Source: Streptomyces nodosus (GTDB lineage Bacteria; Actinomycetota; Actinomycetes; Streptomycetales; Streptomycetaceae). Taken from it: a stretch of DNA of 64,000 bases. Below the pieces are notes generated by a model that was given only the letters and a program-made list of their open reading frames with translations, did no database searches and had not been told where the DNA came from. Below, piece by piece: positions 61,772-64,000 of this stretch. The DNA is taken from assembly GCF_008704995.1 (NCBI RefSeq), contig NZ_CP023747.1:7288001-7352000 (forward strand). The letters run 5' to 3'. How positions within the stretch are numbered: position 1 is the stretch's first letter; each line of letters starts with the position of its first letter. Made by a program: the position numbers and the translations under genes.

Positions 61772-62884
61772 ATGTCCGACCTGTTGCGCGCCCCCGCCGA
61801 GATCAAGTACGCCGAGGAGCTGGACTGGCTGGAGTCCGTCGACGACGGCCCCAAGCCCTTCTCCTGGCGTCTGTCCCCGAAGATGGTCCGACTGTTCATC
61901 CTGGGCTCCGAGCGTGCCGACGGGATCGACCGGGAGATCTCCCAGAAGTGGTTCGGTGACCGCAGCTTCGTCGAGCGCTCCATCGTGACCCTCGCCTCCG
62001 ACCGTGGACTGCTGCTCATAGGGGACCCCGGCACCGGCAAGAGCTGGCTGGCCGAGCTGCTGTCCGCCGCGATCTCCCGCAACTCCACGCTTGTGGTGCA
62101 GGGCACGGCCGGCACCACCGAGGACCACATCAAATACTCCTGGAACGTGTCGATGGTGATCGCCAAGGGCCAGTCGCGGGAGTCGATGATCCCTTCCCCG
62201 ATCATGACCGCGATGGAGCAGGGCTCGATCGGCCGCTTCGAGGAACTCACCCGTTCCACCAGTGACGTCCAGGACGCGCTGATCTCGATCCTCTCGGAGA
62301 AGTACATCTCCGTCCCGGAACTGGACAGCGACAACATCGTGTTCGCCAAGCCCGGGTTCTCCGTCATCGCCACCGCCAACAGCCGTGACCGGGGCGTCAA
62401 CGATCTGTCCTCGGCACTCAAGCGCCGCTTCAACTTCGTACGCATCCCGGTGGTGACCAACAAGAAGAGCGAGGCGGAGATCGTCCGCTTCCGCACCGAG
62501 GAACTGCTGCGCCGCCACCGGATCGAACTGGACGTACCGCCGACACTGCTGGATGTGCTGCTGCAGAGCTTCGCCGATCTGCGCGCCTCCGCCGCCGCGG
62601 CCGGCAGCGACGACGAGAGGCTGGAGTCCGCGCTGTCCACCGCCGAGCAGATCGGCGTGCTGGAGGACGCGATCCTGCACAGCAACTTCTTTGGCGCGCG
62701 CACCCTGACCGCCCGGACACTCGCCTCCTCGCTCGTGGGCTCGCTGGCGCGCCGCGACCCCGAGGACCTGGCCATCCTCAACAAGTACCTGCACGGCGTC
62801 GTCGAGCCGCGCAGCAAGGAGGCCGGGGGATCCTGGCCGGAGTTCCTCGAGGGCGGCCGCGACGCGATCGCCACCCTGTCATGA
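61772..62884 (+). CDS. MoxR-like AAA ATPase (YehL-like)
   Basis: The 370-aa protein has Walker A GDPGTGKSW at 84-92, a Walker B-like stretch reading IGRFEELTR (F-E-E in place of the usual L-D-E), sensor 1 in FSVIATANSRDRGVN and an Arg-rich SALKRRFNF. It resembles E. coli YehL. Such ATPases assemble as hexamers that remodel targets through VWA partners. GGAAAGG precedes the ATG. Its stop overlaps the next start by 4 nt. Confidence 0.9.
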   Translation: MSDLLRAPAEIKYAEELDWLESVDDGPKPFSWRLSPKMVRLFILGSERADGIDREISQKWFGDRSFVERSIVTLASDRGLLLIGDPGTGKSWLAELLSAAISRNSTLVVQGTAGTTEDHIKYSWNVSMVIAKGQSRESMIPSPIMTAMEQGSIGRFEELTRSTSDVQDALISILSEKYISVPELDSDNIVFAKPGFSVIATANSRDRGVNDLSSALKRRFNFVRIPVVTNKKSEAEIVRFRTEELLRRHRIELDVPPTLLDVLLQSFADLRASAAAAGSDDERLESALSTAEQIGVLEDAILHSNFFGARTLTARTLASSLVGSLARRDPEDLAILNKYLHGVVEPRSKEAGGSWPEFLEGGRDAIATLS

Positions 62885-64000
62885 GCGCCCCGCACGAGGA
62901 GACGTTCACCGCGCTGCGTACCCAGTTGCAGGAGGCCGCCGCGGCCTTCGCCGACGGGCCCGACGCGCTCGAAGGCATTCTGCTGGGCCTGGTCGACGAC
63001 GTCGACCGCGCGGTGCGGGAACCACTGGAGATCTTCCCGGTCTGCCACCACTCGCCGGCCTCGGCGACCGCGATGGCGCGCCGGCTGCGGGAGAAGCAAC
63101 CGAAGACCGTGTATCTGGAGCTGTGCGAGGACATGGCACCGCTCCTGTCCGAACTGCGCAACTGCAGACTCCCGGTGGCGGTGCAGGCGTTCGCGACCGA
63201 TGTCGAGGGCTTCCCGGCCGACTGGTCGCCGCTGTCGGTGGTCGCACCGATCACCGAGGCGTCCGCCGAGTACCAGGCGATCGCCTACGCCCTGGACACG
63301 CCCGGCGTCGAGCTGGTCCTCGTCGACCGCTCCTCGGACCATGTCTTCCAGTGGGACGCGCGCGCGGAGGAGACCGCGGAGCCGGCGGATCCCGACGCAC
63401 CGCCGGCCGAGGAGGAGGCCGCGCTGCACGGCGACGCCGTCGGCGTGGAGATCGGCGATCTGCGCCCGCGCTTCGCCGAGTTGGAGGAGCATCTGCTGCG
63501 GCACGGCCGGGTGCGCCACTGGTCGGAATGGTGGCACCAGTATGTCGAGCTGCCTCTCGGCGACAGCGGCCATGACAGCTACCGGCAGGTCATGTTCCTG
63601 ATCGGCAGCCTGTTCCGGCGCCTGGCCCCCGGAGATGCGCGGCGGCTGCGGATCGACGAGGACCGGGAACGCCATATGTGGACCCGGATCCGTGAGCATC
63701 TGACCGCCACCGGGACCGATCCCGAGGACTGTCTCTATGTCTGCGGCGCCTTCCACGCGGTCAGCCACGTCGCGGAGTTCGGGGTCCATGGCGCGGACAC
63801 CTTCGAGATCGGCCCGCGCACCGGGACCGTGTGGCAGCACGGCCTGATCCCGTCCAGCCATGCGGCGATCGAGGCGCAGTTCGGCCTGGCCGCCGGCTCG
63901 GTGTCGATCGCCGCGACGGTCTGGGCGAAGAACCTCAGACGCACCGGCGTCCGGCCGTACCGCCTGGCCGGGCAGGCCGGGGCCAAGAAGCCGCCGGGAA
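62881..64000 (+). CDS. DUF5682-like protein with TraB/EreA-type motifs (truncated by window edge)
   Basis: The frame is open from ATG at 62881 to the window end (373 codons), so the C-terminus is missing. Motifs at 55-61 (CHHSPAS), 78-84 (YLELCED) and 288-297 (CGAFHAVSHV) match the His, Glu and G-x-x-H positions of the TraB/EreA/Tiki-like hydrolase superfamily. A hydrolytic or esterase/protease-like role is therefore possible. Acidic low-complexity residues at about 162-182 look like a linker. The start overlaps the AAA stop (ATGA). The domain name DUF5682 is my best recollection. Confidence 0.75.
   Translation, partial: MSAPHEETFTALRTQLQEAAAAFADGPDALEGILLGLVDDVDRAVREPLEIFPVCHHSPASATAMARRLREKQPKTVYLELCEDMAPLLSELRNCRLPVAVQAFATDVEGFPADWSPLSVVAPITEASAEYQAIAYALDTPGVELVLVDRSSDHVFQWDARAEETAEPADPDAPPAEEEAALHGDAVGVEIGDLRPRFAELEEHLLRHGRVRHWSEWWHQYVELPLGDSGHDSYRQVMFLIGSLFRRLAPGDARRLRIDEDRERHMWTRIREHLTATGTDPEDCLYVCGAFHAVSHVAEFGVHGADTFEIGPRTGTVWQHGLIPSSHAAIEAQFGLAAGSVSIAATVWAKNLRRTGVRPYRLAGQAGAKKPPG

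Overview
The window is about 64 kb of very GC-rich DNA with strong third-position G/C bias, GTG/TTG starts beside 4-nt stop/start overlaps, and gene families typical of Streptomyces: a WhiJ-like regulator with DUF397 and HATPase partners, a SAV_2177-type methyltransferase, several P450s, an EfeUO fusion, a CtpI-like P-type ATPase and paired universal stress proteins. I read it as a Streptomyces chromosome segment. I see no rRNA, tRNA, insertion sequence, phage or CRISPR array.

Layout. 1-5.2 kb: end of a sensor kinase, an L,D-transpeptidase, a membrane-anchored serine protease, an F420/FMN-type oxidoreductase and a metal-type permease. 5.2-9.5 kb: a small-molecule kinase divergent from a beta-phosphoglucomutase/GH65 phosphorylase pair. 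9.2-16.5 kb: small conserved proteins, an RpiR regulator, an ATP-grasp enzyme, an aldo/keto reductase, a threonine-dehydratase-like enzyme and a universal stress protein. 16.8-20.7 kb: dienelactone hydrolase, acyl-CoA synthetase and TauD-like dioxygenase. 20.9-24.4 kb: efeUO-efeB iron uptake operon behind an iron-box-like site and a separate perfect palindrome. 24.4-28.8 kb: a flavin monooxygenase and a P450/ABC-transporter run with a tiny coupled ORF. 28.9-34.4 kb: secreted lectin/beta-helix protein, ferredoxin-NADP reductase, and an NlpC/P60 protein behind a c-di-AMP (ydaO) riboswitch. 34.5-41.8 kb: stress or dormancy-like set (giant P-type ATPase, PPK2, universal stress protein, small proteins). 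41.9-46 kb: complete ferredoxin/reductase/P450 system divergent from a secreted glycine-rich protein. 46-51 kb: rhomboid-like protein, methyltransferase, WhiJ-like triad and two small membrane proteins. 51-57.3 kb: MerR-sliding-clamp fusion, NAD kinase, permuted lipoate ligase, luciferase-like oxidoreductase and hypothetical proteins.

58.2-64 kb is the most interesting region. A tightly coupled operon encodes a SWIM-type protein, an unknown 463-aa protein, a VWA protein, a MoxR-like AAA ATPase and an open-ended protein with TraB/EreA-like motifs. It is preceded by an excellent match to the RecA-independent (PafBC-type) DNA-damage promoter. This suggests a damage-inducible chaperone-like or conflict/repair system whose biochemistry is unknown to me.

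Functions are inferred from motifs and remembered family knowledge; no database search was run. Starts were set by ribosome-binding sites, overlaps and protein features.
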